Source of the DNA: Chitinophagaceae bacterium
GTDB lineage: Bacteria; Bacteroidota; Bacteroidia; Chitinophagales; Chitinophagaceae
NCBI GenBank assembly: GCA_017307755.1
Contig: JAFKGQ010000013.1
Coordinates: 186,001-250,000 of the forward strand
DNA length: 64,000 nt
Direction of reading: 5' to 3'
Position numbers and translations under genes: made by a program. Below the pieces are notes generated by a model. It was not told where the DNA came from. It did not search any database and was given only the letters and a program-made list of their open reading frames with translations. Each line of letters starts with the position of its first letter. The first letter of the stretch is position 1. This document shows positions 51,555-59,769 of this stretch, one piece after another.

Positions 51555-54238
51555 ATGGCGTATATTTTAGATGAGAGTAACTTACCTTCATCCAAATATA
51601 CTAATTTTTTTAGCATAAAGAAAGTTCTATCCACATTCCATCCTTCCACTGACACCAGCGGCGCAACCTGCCCCTTCACGGGCGTGTACTCCATTGTGAT
51701 GGTCTTTTCCTCGCCAGGCGCCACGGATACATAGTTATCGCTGTAGAAAACAGGTAATATCCTTTTTTTTGTCGCTGGATCCACCAGTGCTACCCGGTTG
51801 AAGAATGCCACCGGCCCTCCCGCCGGATTACGCAAAGTGACGCTTATTTTACCCGCACCTGTCATCTGTACCTCCGCTTTCAACACAGCCTTCCCCATCT
51901 CCTGCAGCCCGGAATACTGACCCGTAGAATCCGGCAGCCAATAAAAATTATCGCTGATAGGTTGCTTGCGCTCGTCCAACAACCTTAAAGAAAGGAACAT
52001 CCCTTTTTCTTTTCTCATCCTGTCGATCTCCCGGCCCATCGGTAAATATTTCCGCACGGCAGATGGTCCGATCTCCTCATACACCTGCGTCAGCCGTCTC
52101 TCTTTCCCCGCCATATCATAAGCCCGCACCTCCAGCATCATATCCCGGTGGTAGCCGAAGGTATTGTTAACGATCATTACCATATTCTCCACGGGATCGA
52201 ACATGACATGCAGGGGCTCGCTGCCGCTGCGCAATCCATAGAGACAGGCGTTCACATCCAGGTAATAGTCATACATCTGTCCACGAAGGGCCGTCCAGGG
52301 GTTCTGCGTCTTCCAGATAATGGTGCCTGTATACCATTCCCACATATGCGCGCTAAACCCTTCCATCAGGGCTCTGTACTGATCGTAATTGACTAGCTGC
52401 GCCTTGAAAGCAAAATCCCTCAGGTCTTTCACCGGTCCATACGCATACACGGTAGAATCATACCCGATATATTTATGATATTCCCACACGGAATCCTGGC
52501 GGCGGCCGGGGTGGGGAGGTATAAGGTTCTCTTTTGGTAAAAAGCGTTCCAACGATTCATAATCACCCATTCCTACCGAGCCTACCTCGGAGTTGAACGA
52601 GAAGGTCCTGTCGGCCCAAAAAGTACGGATAGGCTGAATACCATACGGTCCATCTCCATTTCCTCCCAGGAAATTAAAGGACATGCTGTCTGAGTTGGAA
52701 TAATCGAAGAAATAACGGGTGCCGTCCAATGCAGGCATGATGGAATCCTTCATGGCCCGGAGGATGTCGCCGGGTGGAGTGATCTCATTGCCTCCACACC
52801 AAAAAGCAAGCGAAGGGTGATTGCGGATCATCTTTACCTGGTCCACAACAGAAGCAAGAAATAAGGCATGATCGTCCGGGTATTGTCTACGCGTCCATTG
52901 GTCTTCTTTTTTTTGCGGGTCGAGCCAGCGGCCATTACAGTCGCCGGAATTCCAGAAATCCTGAAAAACCAGGATACCATATTTATCGCAGGCCTTATAG
53001 AATTCCGGTCGTTCTGTCAACGCTCCGCCCCACACGCGGATAAGGTTCAGGTTCATATCCCTGTGAAACCTGACTTCCGCATCATACCTTTCAGGACTAA
53101 AGCGCAGCAGCTCATCGGAAATGATCCAGTTGCCGCCTTTGATAAAGATGGGTTGACCATTCACCCAGGCCTGCCGGCTCCGGGTCGTCGTATTCCAGGT
53201 GGTGGTGATCTCGCGGACGCCAAAATCCACGCGTTGGGAATCGGGGCCAAAAACCATATCCCCATGATACATCTCCTGCCGCCCATAACCGCTGGGCCAC
53301 CAAAGCCTGGGATGTATTAGTTCCTGGTCCGGCAACGCTACTTCTTTTGTCTCATGTGCCGCCAGCGTCACAGGCACGGAAACCGTCTTCCCTTCCAGTA
53401 CAAACTTTAATTCCCCGCTGATCTCTTCGCCACCCGCATTCTCCAACTCAGCGCTCACCCGCACTAATGCCGGCTGCTGACCCATTCCACCCGGCTGCTG
53501 ATCTACCGCATCCGGCTGACGTACACCCGGCACCATGGCAACGACGTGTGAGTTCCTGATCCGCATGGCGCCTGTCCTTTCGATCGTCACTTTATCCCAG
53601 ATACCCGTATTGCGGTCCCGTATAGGTTGTATCCAGTCCCAGCCCGCGACATACTGATGCGAAACATTGCGGGCAATCTCTCCGTCCCCGCCTTGTCCGC
53701 CATTGGGGTTGCCTACCGGATCTGGCGGATAAACGATCACCGCCAATCTATTCCGGCCATCTTTATTCAAAAAACCCGTGATGTTATACGTCTGCCGCAG
53801 GAACATTCCCCGGTGTGTCTGTGCATTGAGCTTATGCCCGTTGAGATAAATATCACACCCATCATTCACACCCCGGAAATGAAGCCAAACCTGGCGACCC
53901 GTCAAACTCTTCTCCGTAAAATCCTTGACAAACCAATACGTATAGTAATCCCTGCCCGTACGATAGATATCCGGTATCCTCTCATTATTCATCCCGTAAA
54001 AAGGATCAGGCATCAATTTGTTATTGATAAGGGTGGTCAGTACCGTACCGGGTACCGTAGCCGGCATCCAATCATTTAAGGCAAAAGAAGGTTGCGAGAT
54101 TTTTTCCCCGCTCACAGACAGTTTGCCGCGGTTGATACATTTCCAGCCCGTGTTCAGTTCATACTCGTCCTGGGCTGTCGCTGCTACTGTAAACAAAAAA
54201 GAAAGCGCAAAAATGGTAAAGCCTTTTTTATACATCAC
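51521..54238 (-). CDS. GH2-family exo-beta-mannosidase/exo-beta-glucosaminidase-like enzyme
   Basis: 905 residues with signal peptide (ending TVAATAQ). Order: galactose-binding-like domain (25-190), immunoglobulin-like domain, TIM barrel with acid/base Glu485 in WCGGNEITPP and nucleophile Glu551 in FNSEVGSVG, then C-terminal sandwich domains. The layout with DYYTYWFVKDF and GDGEIARNVSHQYVAGWDW fits exo-beta-glucosaminidase or mannosylglycoprotein beta-mannosidase. An odd Gln/Pro-rich insert (QPDAVDQQPGGMGQQP) lies near 240-260. The last ~30 residues (after VEGWNVDRTFF) are encoded by the AT-rich foreign cassette, so the native C-terminus was probably replaced. Confidence 0.9.
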   Translation of the reverse strand: MMYKKGFTIFALSFLFTVAATAQDEYELNTGWKCINRGKLSVSGEKISQPSFALNDWMPATVPGTVLTTLINNKLMPDPFYGMNNERIPDIYRTGRDYYTYWFVKDFTEKSLTGRQVWLHFRGVNDGCDIYLNGHKLNAQTHRGMFLRQTYNITGFLNKDGRNRLAVIVYPPDPVGNPNGGQGGDGEIARNVSHQYVAGWDWIQPIRDRNTGIWDKVTIERTGAMRIRNSHVVAMVPGVRQPDAVDQQPGGMGQQPALVRVSAELENAGGEEISGELKFVLEGKTVSVPVTLAAHETKEVALPDQELIHPRLWWPSGYGRQEMYHGDMVFGPDSQRVDFGVREITTTWNTTTRSRQAWVNGQPIFIKGGNWIISDELLRFSPERYDAEVRFHRDMNLNLIRVWGGALTERPEFYKACDKYGILVFQDFWNSGDCNGRWLDPQKKEDQWTRRQYPDDHALFLASVVDQVKMIRNHPSLAFWCGGNEITPPGDILRAMKDSIMPALDGTRYFFDYSNSDSMSFNFLGGNGDGPYGIQPIRTFWADRTFSFNSEVGSVGMGDYESLERFLPKENLIPPHPGRRQDSVWEYHKYIGYDSTVYAYGPVKDLRDFAFKAQLVNYDQYRALMEGFSAHMWEWYTGTIIWKTQNPWTALRGQMYDYYLDVNACLYGLRSGSEPLHVMFDPVENMVMIVNNTFGYHRDMMLEVRAYDMAGKERRLTQVYEEIGPSAVRKYLPMGREIDRMRKEKGMFLSLRLLDERKQPISDNFYWLPDSTGQYSGLQEMGKAVLKAEVQMTGAGKISVTLRNPAGGPVAFFNRVALVDPATKKRILPVFYSDNYVSVAPGEEKTITMEYTPVKGQVAPLVSVEGWNVDRTFFMLKKLVYLDEGKLLSSKIYAIWKGRMLKPIF
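51593..51623 (-). promoter_or_regulatory. Promoter of the tcmP-DUF5131 cassette
   Basis: Minus strand: TTTC (51623-51620), exactly 19 bases, then a perfect -7 box TATATTTG (51600-51593), 38 bases before the tcmP ATG. It lies inside the 3' end of the GH2 reading frame, at the edge of the AT-rich segment. Confidence 0.6.
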
Positions 54239-54252
54239 TAAGGAATTGACAA

Positions 54253-54260
54253 CAAAATTA
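54253..54260 (-). promoter_or_regulatory. -7 box of the GH2 gene
   Basis: TAATTTTG on the minus strand, a perfect TAnnTTTG, 14 bases before the GH2 ATG at 54238. No good -33. Confidence 0.4.
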
Positions 54261-54333
54261 ACATTATTGTAATCAATAACTTATACTAAGTTAAGGTTCT
54301 CAATTCGGGTAATCCATTCTAAATTTTAATTAT

Positions 54334-54341
54334 TATCTTTA
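54334..54341 (+). promoter_or_regulatory. -7 box of the antitoxin-toxin pair
   Basis: TATCTTTA, ending five bases before the antitoxin ATG (54347). If used, the mRNA would be leaderless. Confidence 0.35.
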
Positions 54342-54346
54342 CTTAT

Positions 54347-54553
54347 ATGATACGTACTACAATAACACCCGATAAGCAAACCGTTTCATTTGATGTTCCT
54401 CAAGATTACATAGGACGGCAAATTGAAGTGATCGCTTTTGCAAAAGATGAGGGTTTTTTCGGAGATCAGTCTCCTCGGAAAAAGTCATTTACTGTACTTC
54501 ATGTAGATATTCAGGATTATAAATTCAACAGGGACGAAGCCAATGAGCGATAG
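54347..54553 (+). CDS. Antitoxin-like protein of a PIN toxin pair
   Basis: 68 residues: MIRTTITPDKQTVSFDVPQ is the beta-strand start typical of short Bacteroidota antitoxins, with a basic, disordered tail (RKKSFTVLHVDIQDYKFNRDEANER) that would wrap the toxin. It overlaps the PIN reading frame by 11 bases, the classic antitoxin-toxin arrangement. It appears intact although the toxin is broken. AT-rich relative to the glycosidase genes around it. Confidence 0.75.
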   Translation: MIRTTITPDKQTVSFDVPQDYIGRQIEVIAFAKDEGFFGDQSPRKKSFTVLHVDIQDYKFNRDEANER

Positions 54554-54816
54554 CATATTCCTGGACACCAATATTGTGGTGTATGCTCACACTGATCTCG
54601 ACACCGCTAAACAATCAGTCGCTCAAAAATTAATAACTGAGAATCCTTACGATCCGGAAGGCTTGCCAAATTGCATCCCGTTACAAATTTTCTTTCTATG
54701 ACAGCCTGATAATTTCTGCTGCTCTTGTGAACGATTGCTCTATTCTTTATTCCGAAGATTTGCAGGATAATCAACTCATTGAAAGGAAACTGACAGTCAA
54801 AAACCCTTTTAGATAA
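54543..54816 (+). pseudogene. Broken PIN-domain toxin gene (internal deletion plus frame change)
   Basis: The first part (54543-54701) starts MSDSIFLDTNIVVYAHTDLD, the PIN N-terminus with its first catalytic Asp, and stops after 52 codons. The C-terminal part is found in another frame from 54679: RYKFSFYDSLIISAALVNDC then SILYSEDLQDNQLIERKLT to a stop at 54816, which is the usual PIN end with the later acidic residues. Intact PIN toxins are about 130-140 residues; roughly the middle third is missing. The RNase is surely inactive. Confidence 0.8.
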
Positions 54817-54834
54817 TGTTCGGTCAGATTATCC

Positions 54835-56586
54835 TCACAATTTCGGCGTCATCGGCCTATAAGCCGCTTCAAAAGAGTTGGAGCCTCTGGTCCTTAGTTT
54901 ACGGCGGTAGACCTTATCTCCACAGGTGACATACAGCACATCAAACCCCCGGCCGCCAAAACAAACATTAGACGCCTGACCCGAGGGCACCGGCAAGATA
55001 GCATTCACCCGGCCCGTTTGATCCAGCACCTGTATACCCAGCCGGGAAGTAACATACACTCTTCCTGCAGTATCGCATTTAAGCCCATCGGGCCATGCAT
55101 TCTCCTGGGTGTCGGGCACATGCAGCCAGCCAAATCGTTGTTTGTTTGTCAGGGAGCCATCGGGCTGAATGGTATAGATCCATACCCAATGGCTGGCGGA
55201 TTCCGTGACATATATCTGGGTCTGGTCGGGTGTGAGCGCAATCCCATTGGGAAATTTGATCCCCTCATCCACCACTTTCTTCTCGCCGGCAGGCGTCACC
55301 AAAATAATTTTTCCGGGCTTTTCCACGCCATTGGGAGCAGTGACATAGATATTCCCGTTATGCGCTACGACCAGGTCGTTGCCGGATATGCTGTCCGCCA
55401 CCAGCTTTACATCCGTCCCCCCATACGATAATATCTCCTTGCTCCCCGTACACGTAAACCTTCTTCCATCCGGCGCGAAACTGGTGCCGCTGGCCTTTTT
55501 CGAATCGATAGCCAATGGGACCAGCTTCCCATCCGGCCCTACTCTATATGTCTTTCCATTGGGAATGTCCTGAAAAAATACGTCGCCTGCTGCGTTGGCT
55601 GCCGTCCCTTCTGTAAAGGAATAGCCCTGTCCCACCAGTTCCCACTCTTCGCCCCGAATAAGAAGATCATTCAGGAACTGGTTCTTCGAGGCGCCTGCAA
55701 CTACGGGTTGAGGCCAATCCTTCCACAGCCAGCGCATGGCATCCGGAAAAACAGAGGTACCCTGAGCTCCGCTATGCCCGCCCTCTCCCCAAACATGCCG
55801 CACGGAATAACCGGCAAATGTCAACGCCCGCTCCATCATCTCATTGGCTTTCCACCAATCTCCTCCATAAATGTTCAGGTCATTTGCACCATCCTGAAGA
55901 AAGATCCGAAGTGGCTTGGGTTCATACTTTCTTATCAAACCCGGGTACCTGTCGCCGCCCCGCAAACTCACATAGGTGCCGATGGCGCTGAACACCCGCG
56001 AAAAAGCATCCGGCCTCTCCCAGGCTGCTGTAAACGCCGCTATCGCCCCGCTGCTGGAGCCGCCGATGGCCCTGTCGTTCCCATTCTTTGAAAGGTGTAT
56101 CGGACGGCCGTCTGTTGTTGTGTGCGTTTCTACATCAGGGAGTATCTCATCCAGGATAAACCGGGCATAGGCGTCACCCAGCCCGTCATATTCAAAGCTG
56201 CGGTTGTACCTGTCCAGGGTCGTTGCCCCGTCAGCCGTCCGCACCCGTCCCGGTGTCACGAAGACCCCGATGGTCACGGGCATCTCTTTTTTATATATCA
56301 GGTTGTCGAAAACCACGGGAGCTTTCCACTGGATACCGTCCTGGTTCACATACACACAGGCGGGTCTGTCCGGCTTGTACCCGGCAGGGATATATACCCA
56401 ATATTCTCTCCATGTGCCGGGGAATATCTTTGAATGGTCGAATGTAAATTTTAATACCTCGCCCCTGGGAACACCGGATTGTTCGACACTGGCGGAGTCG
56501 ATGGGATATTGTTCTGTAGGGGCCTGGGCTGCGATCGAACAACAGTGTACAATACCAATAAGTAAAGGGAATATAAATTTATTCAT
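54835..56586 (-). CDS. Secreted esterase fused to an SMP-30/gluconolactonase-like beta-propeller
   Basis: 583 residues from the ATG at 56586 (MNKFIFPLLIGIVHCCSIAAQ, signal peptide). Residues about 40-310 are an alpha/beta-hydrolase of the esterase D/CE1 type: EYWVYIPAGYKPDRPACVYVNQDG, nucleophile Ser178 in GGSSSG, and GHSGAQG near the end with the catalytic His. Residues about 320-580 are a calcium-dependent SMP-30/gluconolactonase propeller: GTSFAPDGRRFTC, FPNGIALTPDQTQIYVTES, WPDGLKCDTAGRVYV. The two-domain form could cut an ester and then a lactone of one substrate. The substrate is unknown. Confidence 0.85.
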   Translation of the reverse strand: MNKFIFPLLIGIVHCCSIAAQAPTEQYPIDSASVEQSGVPRGEVLKFTFDHSKIFPGTWREYWVYIPAGYKPDRPACVYVNQDGIQWKAPVVFDNLIYKKEMPVTIGVFVTPGRVRTADGATTLDRYNRSFEYDGLGDAYARFILDEILPDVETHTTTDGRPIHLSKNGNDRAIGGSSSGAIAAFTAAWERPDAFSRVFSAIGTYVSLRGGDRYPGLIRKYEPKPLRIFLQDGANDLNIYGGDWWKANEMMERALTFAGYSVRHVWGEGGHSGAQGTSVFPDAMRWLWKDWPQPVVAGASKNQFLNDLLIRGEEWELVGQGYSFTEGTAANAAGDVFFQDIPNGKTYRVGPDGKLVPLAIDSKKASGTSFAPDGRRFTCTGSKEILSYGGTDVKLVADSISGNDLVVAHNGNIYVTAPNGVEKPGKIILVTPAGEKKVVDEGIKFPNGIALTPDQTQIYVTESASHWVWIYTIQPDGSLTNKQRFGWLHVPDTQENAWPDGLKCDTAGRVYVTSRLGIQVLDQTGRVNAILPVPSGQASNVCFGGRGFDVLYVTCGDKVYRRKLRTRGSNSFEAAYRPMTPKL

Positions 56587-56677
56587 TGTGACAAGCATTT
56601 TCTCAAAATAATAATTAAGCCTCATATCCGGCCGATATAAACGATATAAATTAAATTAGCAGCGTCAAATCACCGTC

Positions 56678-58021
56678 ATGCCACTCAAAAAAGAGCTATT
56701 GTCCGGATGGGGCAATTATCCTGTATCTGAATCGTATGTCCTGTCACCCCGCTATGCCGATGATTTTAGAGGCTATCTTCCCAAGGATGGGCTAATTGCG
56801 CGAGGGCTGGGCAGAAGCTATGGGGACCAGGCCCTGAACAAAGAGCGCTATGTCGTCTCCTGTACGGAGTTCAACAATTTTATTGCCTGGGACGAACAGG
56901 AAGGTATCCTGGAATGCCAGGCAGGGGTCAGCCTGGAAGATATCATTTCGGCGCTGGGTCCTAAAGGATGGCTGCCCATGATCTGCCCCGGGACCAAGTT
57001 TGTCACGGTGGGCGGCGCCATCGCCAATGACATTCACGGCAAGGCCCACCATATTGACGGCTCTTTTGTCAATTGCGTACTGTCATTTACGATCCTGCTG
57101 GCCGACGGCGGGATAAGGACGGCGTCCCGCACGGAGAATGAAGATCTCTTCTGGGCCAACTTTGGCGGTCTTGGTCTGCTGGGTGTTATCCTGACCGCCA
57201 GATTGAAGTTACGTAAGGTAGAAACCATGTACTTCAGACAAAAGAGTGTCGCTGTACGCAACCTGGACCATATGCTGGAAACGCTGGACAAGCTGGATCA
57301 TGAATACAACTACTCTGTCGCCTGGATCGATGCGCTGGCCAAGGGCAGCAAACTGGGCAGCGGGGTCATCTCGTTCGGGAATGCCGCAAAGCTGAACGAG
57401 CTGCCCGATAAGCTGAAAAGCGACCCGCTGAAGCTGCATTCCAAAGGCAAGCTCTCTGTTCCCTTCTTTCTACCTTCCTTTACACTCAACAACCTAACCG
57501 TACGTATCCTCAATCGCGTCATCGCCTTTGTACAAAATTCCCCCAAACAGTTTGTACATTATGAAAAATTCTTCTTCCCGCTGGATGCCATCAATAACTG
57601 GAACAGAGGTTATGGAAAGAAGGGATTTATTCAGTACCAGTTTGTGATCCCCGAGGAAAATGGACGGCAGCACCTGGTAGAGATCCTGGAAATGATCGCA
57701 GCCAGCGGATGTACGCCTTTCCTGAATGTATTCAAACGCATGGGTGACGGTCAGGGCATTCTTTCCTTTCCTTTCAAAGGCTATACGCTGGCCATCGATT
57801 TCCCGGTGACCCGACAGCTGCATGCATTTACACCCAGGTTAGATGACAAAGTCCTCCGGGCTGGCGGACGGCTATATCTGGGGAAGGACGCCATGCTGGA
57901 TGAAAAGATGTTCAGGAATATGTATCCTCAGTATACTGAATGGATAGCTATCAAGAAAAAGTATGATCCGGCCGGCAAGTTTACTTCCGACATCGGCAGA
58001 AGGCTGGGGCTATCTATGTGA
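56678..58021 (+). CDS. FAD-linked oxidoreductase, DprE1-like (PCMH-type FAD domain)
   Basis: 447 residues. FAD-binding segment IARGLGRSYGDQAL (about 41-54), CQAGVSLEDII, and GTKFVTVGGAIANDIHGKAHHIDGSF, all typical of the vanillyl-alcohol-oxidase fold. The C-terminal half resembles decaprenylphosphoryl-ribose oxidase, including the final YPQYTEWIAIKKKYDPAGKFTSDIGRRLGL. DprE1 acts with a short-chain reductase DprE2; none is adjacent, and polyprenyl-arabinose is not expected in Bacteroidota, so another sugar or alcohol is the likely substrate. The upstream decamer GCAGCGTCAA also precedes the next gene. Confidence 0.88.
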   Translation: MPLKKELLSGWGNYPVSESYVLSPRYADDFRGYLPKDGLIARGLGRSYGDQALNKERYVVSCTEFNNFIAWDEQEGILECQAGVSLEDIISALGPKGWLPMICPGTKFVTVGGAIANDIHGKAHHIDGSFVNCVLSFTILLADGGIRTASRTENEDLFWANFGGLGLLGVILTARLKLRKVETMYFRQKSVAVRNLDHMLETLDKLDHEYNYSVAWIDALAKGSKLGSGVISFGNAAKLNELPDKLKSDPLKLHSKGKLSVPFFLPSFTLNNLTVRILNRVIAFVQNSPKQFVHYEKFFFPLDAINNWNRGYGKKGFIQYQFVIPEENGRQHLVEILEMIAASGCTPFLNVFKRMGDGQGILSFPFKGYTLAIDFPVTRQLHAFTPRLDDKVLRAGGRLYLGKDAMLDEKMFRNMYPQYTEWIAIKKKYDPAGKFTSDIGRRLGLSM

Positions 58022-58095
58022 CAAACTTCATTTTTTTAGAAGGATAAGATCATCTTATTTGCAGCGTCAATTTTTGATGACTTAAACCTTGTCGT

Positions 58096-58986
58096 ATGTA
58101 TAAGCTCCTTCAGATCGGCGCCGTCCTGTTATACGTACTGCTCTCCGGCATTTGTTTTTTATGCTCGCTGGCCCTTTCCGGCGTATATATCTCCTGGTTC
58201 ACCTTCTTCACGGCAATGACAGGGTGGACTTTGTTTTGTTTCTTATCCATCTATATACTGGGGCCGCTAAACCTATTTTTTTATGGACATATCCGGCTGC
58301 CCGTCTTCGAAGAGGAAAAAAGACTGATGGGCTGCTTTGAGGAAGTGCTTAAGAGCGCCGGCTGTCCAAAAAAATTCCGGCTGCGTATCGCAGAATCCGA
58401 CGGGCCGGAGGTTTTTGCATGCGGTACTAATATCATCGCCATCTCCAAGCCTCTGATGAATGAGTTGACGGACGATGAGCTGAAAGGTATTATGGCACAT
58501 GAGCTGGGGCATCTGGCGAGCAGCGACACCATGATCTCCCGGGCGTTCGGCACCGCGAGCCTCTTGCCACGGGCAGTGTGCCGGATTGTTTCTTTAACAA
58601 GCCTATCATTGAAAAAACTGGCGCTCCTCCTACCCCTGGTCGGCCTCATCCTGTTTGCAATATTTCTTTTCTTATTCTTTTTCAAGCCGCTGCATCTGAT
58701 GCCTGTCATTGCAATAGTGCTGTTCATCCTGACCTTTTCTTTATTAGATCGTATATTTCGTTGGCTGCGGCTCACGCTGTCCCGTCTATGCGAATACAGA
58801 CAAGATGCTTATACGCACAAACTCGGGCATGGCGCCGGGTTGCGTGATGCCCTGAAAAAGCTGGCGAAGATGGAGCCGCAGCGCGTGAATATTTATTTCA
58901 CACTCATGCACAGCACACAGCCTGTCATCTACCATCGGATCAGGAGGTTGGAAATACTGGAAGGAATGAGGGATAATTTTTCTTAA
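58096..58986 (+). CDS. M48-family membrane metallopeptidase
   Basis: 296 residues with two N-terminal membrane helices (1-60), zinc motif His135-Glu-Leu-Gly-His139 (GIMAHELGHLASSDT), two further helices (about 175-225) and the third zinc ligand Glu in LCEYRQDAYTHKLGHG. It resembles HtpX/Ste24-like proteases of the inner membrane, which degrade misfolded membrane proteins. The last four bases overlap the end of the convergent DUF4249 gene. Stand-alone transcription unit. Confidence 0.92.
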   Translation: MYKLLQIGAVLLYVLLSGICFLCSLALSGVYISWFTFFTAMTGWTLFCFLSIYILGPLNLFFYGHIRLPVFEEEKRLMGCFEEVLKSAGCPKKFRLRIAESDGPEVFACGTNIIAISKPLMNELTDDELKGIMAHELGHLASSDTMISRAFGTASLLPRAVCRIVSLTSLSLKKLALLLPLVGLILFAIFLFLFFFKPLHLMPVIAIVLFILTFSLLDRIFRWLRLTLSRLCEYRQDAYTHKLGHGAGLRDALKKLAKMEPQRVNIYFTLMHSTQPVIYHRIRRLEILEGMRDNFS

Positions 58987-59765
58987 AACCTCACTATATT
59001 TATTTTGCTGCTCACCGTTTGTGCGCTGAAGTAACCAAGGCAACCGCCGCTGATATTGGACTGCGGATTAGCCGGAGCTACCAGGCCGGCGTTATTATAA
59101 GCGATTTGCTCCGCTTCGTGTAAAAAAGTGTACACATTCTTGTCGATCCCTACCAGGCTTAGCCGGACAAAATCGTTCTTTTTGACCTCACCCGTGTCCG
59201 CGTCTATATTGTCCCGGATATACCTGCCATCGGAAAGCCTGTCCTCGAATGTCAGAAAGCGTTTGTCTACAGTCCCATTGATCGTCATCGTATATTTATA
59301 AAAGTTGACGATCCCGGGCGGGTCCTGGTAATTGGCCACTGCCAGTATCTGTTTGGGATCGCTGAGATCAAATGTCACCGAATCCAGCGTCACCGGCTGG
59401 GGCATGGTGGAAGACGCCGTATAGGTTTTTCCATTGAGCAGCACATTCAATAGATAGGTATGCCCCGGAATGCCCTGTATTAGCGAATGCGTTACATAAA
59501 GACCCGTGTTCGTCTCCGTCAGTGCATCCCTAAGACCCGAGGTAGAATCCGTGATGGTGACTGTTGCCCCCGATACCCCTGGATAGATGCTGCTGTCATA
59601 AAACCCTACGGAATTGACGATGGATACATAATAAGGTCCCATGGTATCGCTGACTGCGCCTTGGATATAAAATTGTTGAGCCGTCGTATTCAGGTTGGGG
59701 GTTATCGTTTTTGTACAGGCGACGAAGATCACCAGTGCTGCAAGTAAAAAAAGGATATTTTTCAT
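58983..59765 (-). CDS. DUF4249 lipoprotein, partner of the TonB receptor
   Basis: 260 residues with a lipoprotein signal peptide ending at Cys17 (VIFVACTKTITPN). The body is beta-rich (AVSDTMGPYYVSIVNSVGFYDSSIYPGVSGATVTITDSTSGL), typical of DUF4249. These lipoproteins are found next to non-SusC TonB receptors in Bacteroidota and probably form the lid or adaptor of that receptor. It begins four bases after the receptor stop, so both are one operon. Function beyond this is unknown. Confidence 0.9.
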   Translation of the reverse strand: MKNILFLLAALVIFVACTKTITPNLNTTAQQFYIQGAVSDTMGPYYVSIVNSVGFYDSSIYPGVSGATVTITDSTSGLRDALTETNTGLYVTHSLIQGIPGHTYLLNVLLNGKTYTASSTMPQPVTLDSVTFDLSDPKQILAVANYQDPPGIVNFYKYTMTINGTVDKRFLTFEDRLSDGRYIRDNIDADTGEVKKNDFVRLSLVGIDKNVYTFLHEAEQIAYNNAGLVAPANPQSNISGGCLGYFSAQTVSSKINIVRF

Positions 59766-59769
59766 GTAA

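Noticed and set aside
49703..54820. An integrated phage or transposon carrying the TcmP cassette
   Set aside because: No integrase, transposase, terminal inverted repeats or target duplications were seen; only composition and gene content suggest import.
56678..58021. Calling the FAD enzyme true DprE1 of arabinan synthesis
   Set aside because: No DprE2 partner or arabinosyltransferases nearby, and that pathway belongs to Actinobacteria; only family-level similarity is supported.
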